A DNA stretch of 64,000 bases from Candidatus Defluviilinea gracilis (lineage in GTDB: Bacteria; Chloroflexota; Anaerolineae; Anaerolineales; Villigracilaceae), in the NCBI GenBank assembly GCA_016716235.1, contig JADJWS010000003.1:186001-250000 (forward strand). Direction: 5' to 3'. A program made the translations under genes and the position numbers. Shown here piece by piece: positions 1 through 9,180 of this stretch; within the stretch, counting starts at the first letter, position 1, and each line of letters opens with the position of its first letter. The notes beneath the pieces were generated by a model, which worked only from the letters and a program-made list of their open reading frames with translations, ran no database searches and was not told where the DNA came from.

Positions 1-674
1 TGAAACAAACCAAAGCATTGGGTATGGTGTTTAGTTACAGCGGACTTGCGCTTGGGATATTCTATTCACTGGTCGAGTTTTTGACTCCCGCGCAATACAG
101 CAGCGTGGAGAATGCGTTTCCAATCGCCATCGCCGCAACGCTGTTCGCGGCAGAGGCATTCGCGCGCCGCAATGTGTGGCTGGCATTTCCCGCGAACGGT
201 TTGTATCTGACCTCATATTACACCCTGCTCATCAGACTCAACGTGGACGAACCCCAATATTTCACCATCGGTGCGGCGTTATTAGGCATGTTGATGCACT
301 ATTTGCTCGATCGCGCAAAGAGCAAAGAGGGCGCATTCCTGATGGGCATGGCTTCGCAACTGGTCTTGCTTGGCACTACTTACATTCAAATGTTATCCAC
401 CTGGTTGCTTGGTTTCTTCCTGGTCTTGTTCGTGCAATCGCTTGTGATTCTTGCGTACGGCATCGTCATACGCTCGCGCAGTCTCGTGCTTGCGCCGATC
501 GGCTTTGTTGTGCTGGGGACATTAACGATCATTTATAGCGCGCTGAAAAACCTCTCGCTCGTCGTCATCATCGGCACGACGGGACTTATCTTGCTCGCGC
601 TTGGCATCTTTGCTGTGCTGGCGCGCGAACAAATCACCGCGCTGGCTGGGCGCTTCAGAGATTGGAATGCATAG
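1..674 (+). CDS. multi-pass membrane protein, 5' end at or beyond window edge
   Basis: The frame is open from the first bases (codons K-Q-T-K-A precede a TTG at 18), so the true start lies at or before the left edge. Bases 1-2 are TG and would complete an ATG if the base before the window is A. About six or seven hydrophobic segments fill the visible part, which ends in a short polar tail. I recognise no family motif. It could be a complete small membrane protein or the C-terminal part of a larger one. It converges on the sirtuin gene downstream. Confidence 0.6.
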   Translation, partial: KQTKALGMVFSYSGLALGIFYSLVEFLTPAQYSSVENAFPIAIAATLFAAEAFARRNVWLAFPANGLYLTSYYTLLIRLNVDEPQYFTIGAALLGMLMHYLLDRAKSKEGAFLMGMASQLVLLGTTYIQMLSTWLLGFFLVLFVQSLVILAYGIVIRSRSLVLAPIGFVVLGTLTIIYSALKNLSLVVIIGTTGLILLALGIFAVLAREQITALAGRFRDWNA

Positions 675-716
675 AAAGGAAGCCATGAAAGAGCCGTCTA
701 TCTCCAATCTATTCGA

Positions 717-1454
717 CTAATCGCCAAAGACTGCCTTCACCAGCGCGGGCAAAATCTCGCCCGATTTGCCTTGAATGAAAAAATCCACCTTGGAGGTAAG
801 CGGCGTCGGTTCCATATTGACTTCCACCACCACTGCCCCATTATTCTTCACGGCATACGCCAACGACGCGGCGGGCTGGACAACGCCCGATGTGCCAATG
901 GAGAAGAAGACATCGCAGGCGCGAGCCGCTTCAACCGCCGCTTCAAGCTGGTCGCGCGGAAGCGACTCGCCGAACCAGACGACATCCGGGCGGAGCAAGC
1001 CGTCACAGTGAACACAGCGGGGAACGGATTCTGAATCTTCATCCCACGTTTCGGCAAACTCTCCACATTTGGAACAGCGCACGCGTTGGATGTTGCCATG
1101 CAGTTCGAACAGGTTGCGAGTCCCTGCCATGCGATGCAAACCGTCTACATTTTGAGTGATGAGGGTAAATTGGGGAATCTTCGATTCGAGCTCAACGAGG
1201 GCGTAATGACCGGGATTGGGTCTCACCCCTTTGATGGCTTCACGCCGCCACGCGTACCAATCCCAGACGAGTTTGGGGTTGCGGGCAAAGGCTTCGGGCG
1301 AGGCAAGGTCTTCGGGCTTGTATTGCGCCCAGAGTCCCGTCTGCGAATCGCGGAAGGTGCGGAGTCCGCTTTCTTGCGAGACGCCGGCTCCGGTCAGCGC
1401 GACCAGTTTGCCCGTCCGTGAAAGAAGCGAGATCAATTCAGGAGGAAAAGTCAC
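717..1454 (-). CDS. cobB: SIR2-family NAD-dependent protein deacylase
   Basis: A sirtuin of 245 residues, the usual bacterial length, which removes acyl groups from lysines using NAD+. Visible motifs: GAGVSQESGLRTFRD at 22-36 (NAD binding), QNVDGLH at 101-107, catalytic His119 in LHG, and a Zn site formed by Cys127, Cys130, Cys147 and Cys150. Tyr67 and Arg70 (YAWR) match the Y-x-x-R pair that in SIRT5/CobB-type (class III) sirtuins binds succinyl or malonyl lysine, so desuccinylase activity is inferred. The start is GTG at 1454. It may act on acetyl-CoA synthetase, which is encoded elsewhere in the window at 55.4 kb. Confidence 0.93.
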   Translation of the reverse strand: MTFPPELISLLSRTGKLVALTGAGVSQESGLRTFRDSQTGLWAQYKPEDLASPEAFARNPKLVWDWYAWRREAIKGVRPNPGHYALVELESKIPQFTLITQNVDGLHRMAGTRNLFELHGNIQRVRCSKCGEFAETWDEDSESVPRCVHCDGLLRPDVVWFGESLPRDQLEAAVEAARACDVFFSIGTSGVVQPAASLAYAVKNNGAVVVEVNMEPTPLTSKVDFFIQGKSGEILPALVKAVFGD

Positions 1455-1460
1455 GAGAGG

Positions 1461-2141
1461 TCAATACGGCCGGCACATTATCAGGGAGAGCGTCTTATCG
1501 TACACCTGCGAGCGGAAGAGTTCCACGCCGTTTTTATCGTAGGCGACCAGTTGATATTCGACCCAGGCTTGGATGAACCAGTAATATTTGCGGATGTTCT
1601 TTGCGCCAACCTCATAGATGAAGGTTCCATTCTTGCCCGGCAGCATTTCGACGGAACTCCAATCGCCCAGCAACATGGTATCCGATTTTTCGCGCGGGCG
1701 CATGAACAGCAAAACATAATCGGTGTGGATGATATCCGACACGAAAGCAGTGACCTTGATGGAGCGCGGCGAGCAGGGACCGGAATTCCAATAGACCGCG
1801 CCGCCGGAGAGCAGGATGGTGAGGAAGCCTTTATCGACTGGCGTGAAAAACGATTCGCCAATCACCGTGGAAGGCGCTTTAAACGTGGGGGTTGGAAATG
1901 GCGTGGAGGTTTCAGTTTGATCTGGCACAAGCGGCGTGGCGGTTGGGGTAAACGTGACCGGCGTGGGCGTCAGTGTGGCGAACAGGTCTACCGTTGGAAA
2001 CAACGTAACGGTGGGTTGCGGCGTGGGCGTATCCTGCGGGATCGGCGTGGGGGTGGCGATCATTTCGAGAATCGGAGCCAGCCCCCCACAACCGTTCATC
2101 AAGAATGCGGCAGCGAGCAGAATGGGGAATAATCGCTTCAT
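1461..2141 (-). CDS. Thr-Pro-rich lipoprotein, paralogue A
   Basis: Start chosen at 2141 because AGAGGA lies about 8 nt upstream; an upstream in-frame ATG at 2159 is less likely. A hydrophobic leader ends in LMNGC, a plausible though weak lipobox with Cys18. A Thr-Pro linker covers about residues 25-90. A globular domain of about 125 residues follows, with one Cys near its beginning and one near its end. The next gene upstream (2170-2853) has the same architecture and a related C-terminal domain (YVLLF-R, GTF/Y-Y, AW-x-x-YQ). I do not recognise the domain. The protein is probably anchored on the outer face of the membrane. Confidence 0.75.
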   Translation of the reverse strand: MKRLFPILLAAAFLMNGCGGLAPILEMIATPTPIPQDTPTPQPTVTLFPTVDLFATLTPTPVTFTPTATPLVPDQTETSTPFPTPTFKAPSTVIGESFFTPVDKGFLTILLSGGAVYWNSGPCSPRSIKVTAFVSDIIHTDYVLLFMRPREKSDTMLLGDWSSVEMLPGKNGTFIYEVGAKNIRKYYWFIQAWVEYQLVAYDKNGVELFRSQVYDKTLSLIMCRPY

Positions 2142-2169
2142 GAAAAATCCTCTGTGCAATCGATGGTCA

Positions 2170-2853
2170 TCAAGGCATATTCATCGCCCGGCAACTGGTG
2201 AGCGAGATATCGACGCGCGAAACGATCGAGCGGCTCAACACCGTCAGCCCCACCGTTGAGGCAACGAATTGATATTGAAGCCAGGCGTCTTGAAAATCTT
2301 TATACTCGGCGATCTGGTCGATATGCAGGGTGTAGAAATACGTTCCCCTATCGTTATCGTTCATGATGGCGCCCGCGCCCCAGGGAGTTTTTCGCCCGCT
2401 GTATTTATCTTGCAAGCGGACGAAGAGCAACACGTAGCGAAGTCCGCGCTTCTTCATGACGGTGGTGATCAACTTGACCGACCGCGCGCCGTCGCATCCA
2501 TACCCCCATACGAGTTGGTTCGTGGACCTTTGGGCGGATACAAACAACTGCGGACCGGGCGTGAAGAGGCTGACGTCGAGCGGCTCAAGCGTAATGGTGG
2601 GGCGAACCGTAGGCGTAAAGGTGGGGCGCGGCGTTTCCGTCACGCGCGGCGTCCCGGTGGGAGGGGTTGTGGTCGCTTTCGCTGTGTTGATCGCAAACAG
2701 ATCGGGGGTGAATGTATCGGGCAAGCCAAAAGCGGTTGGGGTTGGACCCTGGGTGTTCGTCTGCGTGGGTTGTAGAAACGCCAAAGAGTCGGGAAGCGAG
2801 GCGCAACCGGCAAGGAGGGAGATGATGGCGGTGATGATAAAAAATCGTTTCAT
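2170..2853 (-). CDS. Thr-Pro-rich lipoprotein, paralogue B
   Basis: A 227-residue paralogue of the gene at 1461-2141. MKRFF starts the signal peptide and LLAGC is a good lipobox (Cys17). AAAGGT lies 7 nt before the ATG. A Thr-Pro linker occupies about residues 30-95. The C-terminal domain again has one Cys near its start (YGCDGARS) and one near its end (SCRAMN), plausibly a disulfide, and shares the YVLLFVR and AWLQYQFVA blocks with its neighbour. The function is unknown. Tandem duplication is the simplest origin. Confidence 0.75.
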   Translation of the reverse strand: MKRFFIITAIISLLAGCASLPDSLAFLQPTQTNTQGPTPTAFGLPDTFTPDLFAINTAKATTTPPTGTPRVTETPRPTFTPTVRPTITLEPLDVSLFTPGPQLFVSAQRSTNQLVWGYGCDGARSVKLITTVMKKRGLRYVLLFVRLQDKYSGRKTPWGAGAIMNDNDRGTYFYTLHIDQIAEYKDFQDAWLQYQFVASTVGLTVLSRSIVSRVDISLTSCRAMNMP

Positions 2854-2945
2854 GAAATACCTTTGATATCAGGTTTCAAACCGCATTGTCCACTACTCGG
2901 CGTTTATCTTTGCGAGCAACATAGACAAGGAACCGTACAGGTCGA

Positions 2946-3959
2946 CTACGGCTCCCATTGCGGTTGCCAATCGGGGTCGGGGTTGACAGTCACCTGCCGC
3001 ATATCGGTTCCGTCGGCGCGCATGATAAATATATCAGCCTGATCGTTATTTCGCAACGAGTTGAAGGCGATCCACTGACCGTCCGGCGAATAGGAACTGG
3101 CGGCGTTATTGCCTCCGTCGGTGAGTTGTGTGGCGGTCTGCGCCGCAACATCGACGCGGAAGATATCCTTGTCGCCATCGGGTCCCGCGTAGATCAGCAG
3201 GTAGCGCCCATCCGGCGACCAATCAAGGCTACCACCGATTCCAGCGAGGTTGCGTGTTAACTGCCGGACATTCGAGCCATCTGCCCCCATGAGAAAGATT
3301 TGATATTCGTTCGGGTTATTCACCGCCATGGCAAAGGCAATAGTATTCCCGTCCGGCGACCAGTCTGCCGCCACGATGGTGTCTGCCCCGGTGTAGAGCA
3401 GGCTGGCGTTTTCGCCGTTGTTATCCACCATCCACAGGGAAGTTGGACCTGTGCCGGCGCGGTTGGCAAAGAGGATTCGTTTTCCATCCGGTGAAAAGCT
3501 GGGAGAAATCACATTCCCAATGAAATCCGTCAGGCGGATCAATTTTGCCCCATCGAAGATAAAGAGAAACAGGTCGAACGCGCCGCCGTTTTGGTTCGAG
3601 GCGTAGACGATGGAGCCGCCCTTCGGCGAATACACGGGATAATAGTTATGCGCCTCCACGTTTGTGAGTTGCTGGTATCCCGTCCCGTCGGCGTTGACCC
3701 AGCACAGCTGGTTGAAATCGCCTCGCGTGCAGGTGAAGATGATCCGCCCGATGTTCGGCTTGGTCGGCAACGGGAGCGGCGTGCGCGTGGGGAGCGCGGT
3801 AGGCAGGTCGGGGTTTTCAACGTTGACCGTCGTGACATCGATCTGGTTGACGGGAATGAGGAAGCATAAACCAACCGCAAGGAGCGCCAAAAGCAAACCA
3901 AAAGGCAGGCGGAAGCGCGATTCGCCACCGCGCCGTGAAAAGATTCGTCGCCGGGACAT
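2946..3959 (-). CDS. membrane-anchored TolB-like beta-propeller protein
   Basis: The protein has 337 residues. A basic N terminus is followed by one membrane segment (about residues 20-37), a short Thr-Pro linker, then at least five PD40/TolB-type repeats recognisable by SPDG or SPKG cores (SPKGGSIVYAS, SPDGKRILFAN, SPDGNTIAFAM, SPDGRYLLIYA, SPDGQWIAFNS). Such WD40-like propellers mediate protein or ligand binding outside the cytoplasm. There is no TolB N-terminal domain and no Tol-Pal neighbours, so a Tol function is unlikely. It lies upstream of the two Thr-Pro lipoproteins on the same strand and may form a surface-protein unit with them. Confidence 0.85.
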   Translation of the reverse strand: MSRRRIFSRRGGESRFRLPFGLLLALLAVGLCFLIPVNQIDVTTVNVENPDLPTALPTRTPLPLPTKPNIGRIIFTCTRGDFNQLCWVNADGTGYQQLTNVEAHNYYPVYSPKGGSIVYASNQNGGAFDLFLFIFDGAKLIRLTDFIGNVISPSFSPDGKRILFANRAGTGPTSLWMVDNNGENASLLYTGADTIVAADWSPDGNTIAFAMAVNNPNEYQIFLMGADGSNVRQLTRNLAGIGGSLDWSPDGRYLLIYAGPDGDKDIFRVDVAAQTATQLTDGGNNAASSYSPDGQWIAFNSLRNNDQADIFIMRADGTDMRQVTVNPDPDWQPQWEP

Positions 3960-4067
3960 GAGGGAATTTTAATCGCTTCCGTTCATATCAAATTTTGGAA
4001 AATAGTTGTAAATTCGTTTGAAAAGTTGTACAGTAGGGTATCGTCATCAGGGAACTGAGCGCGACTC

Positions 4068-5636
4068 ATGAGTAATTCAGAGACCCAGCCTTTCCAAAAA
4101 TCTCTTCTCCAGATCCTCAAGGATACGGGTATTTACGTCCCTGTCGTAATCGCCTTTATCACCTGGGTTTTCGGTCTTGCCCCAGCGCCATATACCACCA
4201 CAACCGCCACGCTTGCGATCCTAATCGCAGCCACGCTCCTCGCGGGGATTCGCCTGCCCCAAATAACCCGCCGAAAAGACGACGCGCCCGCAGGCGGCAT
4301 TCTCGTCGTTGGAGAGCCGCGCAAAACCATCCCGTTTTGGAGTCGCGCGGTTGACCCTCTCCGGACTCACAGCATTCACTCATACATCCATCCGCTCTTT
4401 CGCAGGCGTGTAGAAATCTTGTTGATTGTGGGGCTTCTGGTTTTTTCGATCATAAACGCCATCCGAACTTTCAGGGACATGCAGGATGAATTTCTTGGGT
4501 TGCAAGATTGCTTCGGCTCGCGCAAAGAGGGCTCTTTATTTGTGGTCATTGCCGAATTTTCCCAATCGGATACTCTGCCGAAGATCGAGATCGTGGAAAA
4601 TTTACACGACCATCTCATCAGCAACCTCGATGAAAAGAGGTTCAGGGTCTGTCGTTCAAGCGTCAACAATCCGATCAAACTGCGCGTGGACGCGTTGGAA
4701 CTTGCCGACAAGACCAAAGCGGATATGATCATTTGGGGCAGTCGCAATATCGCATATAAGGTTCATATTGAATTACCCAACTGGGATCGCGCCAACAGCG
4801 AGGTCTCCAATCTTCCCGCCGACGAGACCGGCGATTTCAATTTCATTGAATTGGAAACGCGGCATCTCGGCTACCTGACGGAATTTACCCTCAGCGAGAT
4901 CCTTTTCGAAGCGGGCGAGGTGGAAGAGGCGCAACAACGGATCGAAGAAGCGCTTGCCCGCGCCGAGATGGAAAATCTGGGCGTATCCATACCGAACGAT
5001 CTCGCAGAGGGCTATTTTTTGAAAGGACTTATGTTTGATCTCGGCACAGTCTTGGGCTCTGGGCAGAACCCCAGCCCGAATTTAGAAAAGTCAATTCAGG
5101 CTTATTCCCGTTCCGTCGATTTGAACAAAGAACACTACGCCGCGCGTCTCAATCTAGGCAATCTGCATCAGGAGAATGGGGAGACGGACAAGGCGTTCGA
5201 GGATTTCACTCAGTTAATTCTAGATCCAAATTCGCCTTTCATTGCCATCGCTTACATCAACCGCTCTGCCCTGCAACCCACACGCGAGGCGACAGAAAGC
5301 GACCTGACTGCCGCGATCGAACTCTCACCGGCAGAAGGCTACTTTTTTCGCGCCATCGCTCGCAGGGAATGGGGCGATGTTGCGGGCGCGCTTGCCGACT
5401 TTGCCAGCGCAATTGCTGAAGAGCCTGATAATCCCATTCCTTATCATGTGTTGGGAATGTTTCAACTCGAGGAAGGCATGTATGAAGATGCCCGGCACAC
5501 CTACGAAACGCTCGCGCTGTATCTAGACGATGAGTTTCGAGAAACTGTCATAGATGAACTTAATGAACTTGGCGAGTCTCAGCCTGAAACCAAAGCCACA
5601 GTAGCTGAAATCATCAAGGAGGCGCTGAAAAAATAA
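4068..5636 (+). CDS. TPR-repeat membrane protein
   Basis: A 522-residue protein. Two N-terminal hydrophobic segments (about 22-40 and 45-60) and a third near 120-137 anchor it. Residues about 150-230 form an alpha/beta region with IEIVENL and DMIIWG, similar in feel to periplasmic substrate-sensing domains. The C-terminal half (about 270-510) holds TPR-like helices such as AARLNLGNLHQENGETDKA and GYFFRAIARREWGDVAGAL. TPR domains serve protein-protein contacts; the partner is unknown. The ATG at 4068 is the first in frame. Divergent from the propeller gene. Confidence 0.75.
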   Translation: MSNSETQPFQKSLLQILKDTGIYVPVVIAFITWVFGLAPAPYTTTTATLAILIAATLLAGIRLPQITRRKDDAPAGGILVVGEPRKTIPFWSRAVDPLRTHSIHSYIHPLFRRRVEILLIVGLLVFSIINAIRTFRDMQDEFLGLQDCFGSRKEGSLFVVIAEFSQSDTLPKIEIVENLHDHLISNLDEKRFRVCRSSVNNPIKLRVDALELADKTKADMIIWGSRNIAYKVHIELPNWDRANSEVSNLPADETGDFNFIELETRHLGYLTEFTLSEILFEAGEVEEAQQRIEEALARAEMENLGVSIPNDLAEGYFLKGLMFDLGTVLGSGQNPSPNLEKSIQAYSRSVDLNKEHYAARLNLGNLHQENGETDKAFEDFTQLILDPNSPFIAIAYINRSALQPTREATESDLTAAIELSPAEGYFFRAIARREWGDVAGALADFASAIAEEPDNPIPYHVLGMFQLEEGMYEDARHTYETLALYLDDEFRETVIDELNELGESQPETKATVAEIIKEALKK

Positions 5637-5695
5637 AACCTCATACTCACGACTCTATTGTACGGCTTCAACCAGATCGATGAAAGGAAAAAACC

Positions 5696-6226
5696 ATGGA
5701 TGGGCAATTCCAAAAAACAACCCCTCCCGTGCCGATCGATCAACATTACCGGGTCTTCCAAGAGGCGGAAGAAAGCATTAAAGGTCAATTGGCTGAGGGA
5801 GATCACTATCTTCTACTTTGCGGATTGGAAGTCGGTTATGCGCCGGAGAGCGATGCCGGCGACTCGCCGACCTTCCCGTACGCCATGAGGTTTGGGTACC
5901 TCGAATCGCTTGATTGCGCGATGGACAACGAAAGCGAAGAAATCAGCGAAAGCGATTGGGAAGAGCAAACTCGCGGGTCGCTCTCAGCACACCCGCTCCC
6001 GATCGAGTACCTCGATAAGTTATATGAACAGGCTAAGGCTTCGCTTGAATCCACCACGGGCGCGCAGCTGGTCGTAGGGTTAAAAATCGTCCTATACGGA
6101 AGCCCTTTGATGGGATATAGCATTGGGTGTTTGTGCGGCAGGAGAGGTCAACGGCGAAGAAAGTACTGCTACTACGACAAACGCAAACATAAGAATAAGT
6201 GCTACTGCACTCGAAAACTGTGCTAA
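5696..6226 (+). CDS. hypothetical protein with Cys/Lys/Arg-rich tail
   Basis: A 176-residue protein preceded by GAAAGGAAAAAA. The first 145 residues look like an acidic globular domain (net negative, with GDSPTFPYAMRFGYL). The last 30 residues change abruptly to a basic, Cys- and Tyr-rich tail (RRRKYCYYDKRKHKNKCYC). The stop lies just before a strong terminator, which supports this frame. I recognise no family. The tail could bind metal or nucleic acid, but that is speculation. Confidence 0.55.
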   Translation: MDGQFQKTTPPVPIDQHYRVFQEAEESIKGQLAEGDHYLLLCGLEVGYAPESDAGDSPTFPYAMRFGYLESLDCAMDNESEEISESDWEEQTRGSLSAHPLPIEYLDKLYEQAKASLESTTGAQLVVGLKIVLYGSPLMGYSIGCLCGRRGQRRRKYCYYDKRKHKNKCYCTRKLC

Positions 6227-6240
6227 CCGAATCCAGAAAA

Positions 6241-6269
6241 AACCGCAGGCTGATGCCTGCGGTTTTTTT
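6241..6269 (+). terminator. rho-independent terminator
   Basis: Ten-base stem AACCGCAGGC / GCCTGCGGTT with a 4-nt loop, followed by a T run, 14 bases after the stop of the preceding gene. Confidence 0.9.
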
Positions 6270-6470
6270 CGCAGTCAGAACGATGGAAAGAAGCCACGTA
6301 ATTCGCCCGCTCTTCGGCTACAATTACCACACCGCCAGTAAGGCAACCTTCAGTTGCCCCACTTTTCCCGCGCAAAGCGCCGAACTTAACCGAAAGAATA
6401 CAGAACACAGGTGGCTGACGTTTTCTGGAAGCGCCGAACAAAGCATTTTTAGCCACACCGTTCGTGCCGC

Positions 6471-6534
6471 GAGACGGCAGAGTGCGCAGAGAACCTTGAG
6501 ATTTTTTCTCAACGAACTCTGCGTTGTCTGTGGC
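6471..6534. repeat. intergenic dyad repeat, CAGAG/CTCTG word family
   Basis: Imperfect inverted repeat: left arm GCGCAGAGAACCTTGAGA, right arm TCTCAACGAACTCTGCG, outer words GAGACGGC and TGTCTGTGGC. It occupies the spacer before oligopeptidase B. A half copy of a similar word string lies near 12730. The space 6270-6470 holds nothing else I can recognise. Confidence 0.6.
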
Positions 6535-6616
6535 AAAGAAGAGTCATACTTTCTCGATTCGGCGCCCCCCGTTTTCTAACGCCAACTACTTTCCACATCC
6601 TACCCAAGAGAAACTC

Positions 6617-8689
6617 ATGCCATCCTTCCCCATTGCCCCCAAACGAGACCACCTCATCACCCAGCACGGAAAAACCCGTAACGACGAGTACTATTGGCTC
6701 CGTGAAAAAGAGAACCCGGAAGTCCTGGAGTATTTACGCGCCGAAAACGATTACCTCGATGAAGTTCTGGGACACACCAAACCTTTGCAAGAAACGCTCT
6801 TCGCCGAAATGAGGGGAAGACTCAAAGAAGCCGATTCAAGCGTCCCTGAGAAGCGAGGCGGGTACTTCTATTATCAGCGCATGGAGGAGGGCAAGTCCTA
6901 TCCCATCTATTGTCGCAAGAAAGGCTCGCTTGAAAGTCCCGAAGAAATTTTGCTCGACCACAACGCGCTGGCGGAGGGTCACGACTTCTCCAGCGTCGGC
7001 GCGGTGGAGGTTAGCCCCGATGGCAACACGCTCGCGTACACGCTGGACTACGAAGGGAACGAAGCGTACACGATCCACATCCGCGATCTGATAACCGGGA
7101 AGAAGTTCGATGAAACGATCCCCAACACGTCGGGCAGTGTGTACGAACTCGGCGGCGTGGAATGGGGCAACGACAGCGAAACGATCTATTACATCACCCT
7201 CGATGCGGCTCTGCGCCCCGATACGCTGTATCGCCATAAGATCGGAACCGACCCATCGCGCGACGAACTGCTTTTTCACGAAGCCGATCAGTCGTATTTT
7301 TTGTGGATGCATAAAACGCGCGACGACAAATACATCATGACGTATCACCACAGCACCAACACGCGCGAGATGCGCTTCCTCTCAGCAGACGATTCTCAAA
7401 GCGAACTTCGCGTCGTGCAGGAACGCATCAGCGGGCTTGAGTATTACGCCGCGCACCACAACGGGAAATTCCTGGTCGTGAACAACGACGGCGCGAAGAA
7501 TTTCAAACTGAGCATAGCGCCTGTGGAGCGCCCAGGGAAAGAGAACTGGGTGGACGTTATCTCCCATCGTGAGGACGTATTGCTGGAGGGCGTGTCGGCA
7601 TTCCAACATCACATCGTGTTGCGCGAACGCACAGGCGGGCTGAGGCAGATCCGCATTTGTAACCCAAGCGACATGAACGACTCCCGTCTGGTGCAATTCC
7701 CCGAACCCACGTATTCCGTCGAACTTGAGAACAATCCCGAATTCGACTCTCACCTGCTTCGCATCACTTACTCCTCCTTCATCACGCCAGCCATGATCGT
7801 CGATGTCGACATGAACACCGGCGCATGGGATGTAAAAAAAGTGGCTGAAATTCCCAGCGGCTACAACAAAGAAGATTACGTTTCCGAACGCATCCACGCC
7901 ACCGCGCCAGACGGCGCGCGCGTGCCTATTTCCATTGCGTATAAAAAGGGACTGGCGCGGGATGGGCAGAATCCAACCCTCCTGCATGGATACGGCGCGT
8001 ACGGCGCCATCATCGATGCGGAGTTTGCGCCCAGCCGCTTCTCTCTTCTGGACCGTGGGTTTGTGTTCGCCATTGGACACATTCGCGGCGGGCTGGATAT
8101 GGGCCGCGCCTGGTACGAAGGCGGACGCGTTTTTCACAAGAAAAACTCTTTTACCGATTTCATCGCCTGCGCGGAACATCTGATTAAAGAGGGCTACACC
8201 TCGAAGGAAAAACTTGGCATCATGGGCGTGTCTGCGGGCGGATTGCTCGTCACCGCCAGCCTGACCATGCGCCCGGACTTGTTCAAAGCCGTGGTTGCCA
8301 AAGTGGCTTTCACAGATGTGGTCACGTCGATGAGCGATCCGACCATCCCATTGACCACGCTCGAATGGAACGAATGGGGCAACCCCGAAATTCAAGATGA
8401 GTTCGAGTGCATGATCTCCTATTCGCCGTACGATAACGTTCACAAGACCGCCTACCCGAACATTTTACTCACCACCGGTTTGAATGACCCGCGGGTGGCG
8501 TATTGGGAGCCTGCCAAGTTCGCCGCCCGCCTGCGCGCCAACAAAACCGACGACAACCTGCTCGCGCTCAAAACCAATTACAGCGCGGGGCACGCCGGCT
8601 CCAGCGGACGATACGACCACCTGAAAGAGATCGCGCTCGAGTACGCCTTCCTGATCGACCAGCTTGCCGCCGAGCGAACAAGCGTATAA
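6617..8689 (+). CDS. ptrB: oligopeptidase B, S9A family serine peptidase
   Basis: About 690 residues from the ATG at 6617, typical for the family; the longer frame upstream runs through a repeat. Oligopeptidase B is a cytoplasmic enzyme that cleaves short peptides after Lys or Arg. An N-terminal beta-propeller (about 70-400) is followed by an alpha/beta hydrolase domain with HGYGAYG, HIRGGLDMGRAWYEGG, the nucleophile Ser in GVSAGGLL, Asp in GLNDPRV and His in GHAGSSGR. The early sequence ADSSVPEKRGGYFYYQRMEE and the YPIYCRK block are typical of OpB rather than prolyl oligopeptidase. Confidence 0.93.
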   Translation: MPSFPIAPKRDHLITQHGKTRNDEYYWLREKENPEVLEYLRAENDYLDEVLGHTKPLQETLFAEMRGRLKEADSSVPEKRGGYFYYQRMEEGKSYPIYCRKKGSLESPEEILLDHNALAEGHDFSSVGAVEVSPDGNTLAYTLDYEGNEAYTIHIRDLITGKKFDETIPNTSGSVYELGGVEWGNDSETIYYITLDAALRPDTLYRHKIGTDPSRDELLFHEADQSYFLWMHKTRDDKYIMTYHHSTNTREMRFLSADDSQSELRVVQERISGLEYYAAHHNGKFLVVNNDGAKNFKLSIAPVERPGKENWVDVISHREDVLLEGVSAFQHHIVLRERTGGLRQIRICNPSDMNDSRLVQFPEPTYSVELENNPEFDSHLLRITYSSFITPAMIVDVDMNTGAWDVKKVAEIPSGYNKEDYVSERIHATAPDGARVPISIAYKKGLARDGQNPTLLHGYGAYGAIIDAEFAPSRFSLLDRGFVFAIGHIRGGLDMGRAWYEGGRVFHKKNSFTDFIACAEHLIKEGYTSKEKLGIMGVSAGGLLVTASLTMRPDLFKAVVAKVAFTDVVTSMSDPTIPLTTLEWNEWGNPEIQDEFECMISYSPYDNVHKTAYPNILLTTGLNDPRVAYWEPAKFAARLRANKTDDNLLALKTNYSAGHAGSSGRYDHLKEIALEYAFLIDQLAAERTSV

Positions 8690-8721
8690 TCTAGAAATTC
8701 AGCAACAGAACGGAGAAATTC

Positions 8722-8979
8722 ATGGACCGCTATCTTGTCGAATCACATCACGAAGCGCGCGACTGCGACGCCATCATCAAAGAGATCAACGCCGCGGGAT
8801 ATTTGCATTATTTCGAATGGGGGTGCCACGACGGTGTCCATGCCGGTTGGGCGATCATCGAAACCGATAACCGCGAACATGCCCGGCAGATCGTCCCCTG
8901 GCAGATCCGCGATAAGGCGCGCGTGGTCAAGTTGGAAACGTTCGGCTCCGCAAAGCCGCACACGAAGAAGGAAATTTAA
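8722..8979 (+). CDS. small conserved-looking protein, 85 aa
   Basis: The ATG is preceded by CGGAGAAA. The short soluble protein has HHEARDCDAIIKEINAAGYLHYFEWGC and a second half with WAIIETDNREHARQIVPW, which looks like a single alpha/beta (ferredoxin-like) fold. I cannot name the family. It follows oligopeptidase B by 32 bases and could share its transcript, although a TATAAT string at 8685 may give it its own promoter. Codon use is like the neighbours. Confidence 0.65.
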   Translation: MDRYLVESHHEARDCDAIIKEINAAGYLHYFEWGCHDGVHAGWAIIETDNREHARQIVPWQIRDKARVVKLETFGSAKPHTKKEI

Positions 8980-9142
8980 AACAAGTCGCCACGAAATTTT
9001 TTGCAAAATCCGCCTAATTCGCGCCTTTCGCGTTACAAATAAACTCGAACGGGATGGCTTGATTCATTTGGACAAGCGCAAAACTTTGTCATTACTTTTT
9101 GAAAAGCAACGTAAACGTTGCCTCACCAAGTCATACGCAAAC

Positions 9143-9172
9143 AAAAAGCGACGCTGTTGGAGCGTCGCTTTT
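9143..9172. terminator. bidirectional terminator
   Basis: Stem AAAAGCGACGCT / AGCGTCGCTTTT with a 5-nt loop, with A and T runs on either side, between the 85-aa gene (plus) and citrate synthase (minus). The stretch 8980-9142 holds only a small palindrome GCAACGTAAACGTTGC near 9108. Confidence 0.85.
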
Positions 9173-9180
9173 GATTTGCG

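Noticed and set aside
6120..6226. Possible frameshift in the 176-aa protein, since another frame reads a more ordinary sequence
   Set aside because: That other frame has no stop before the terminator, while the annotated frame ends just before it.
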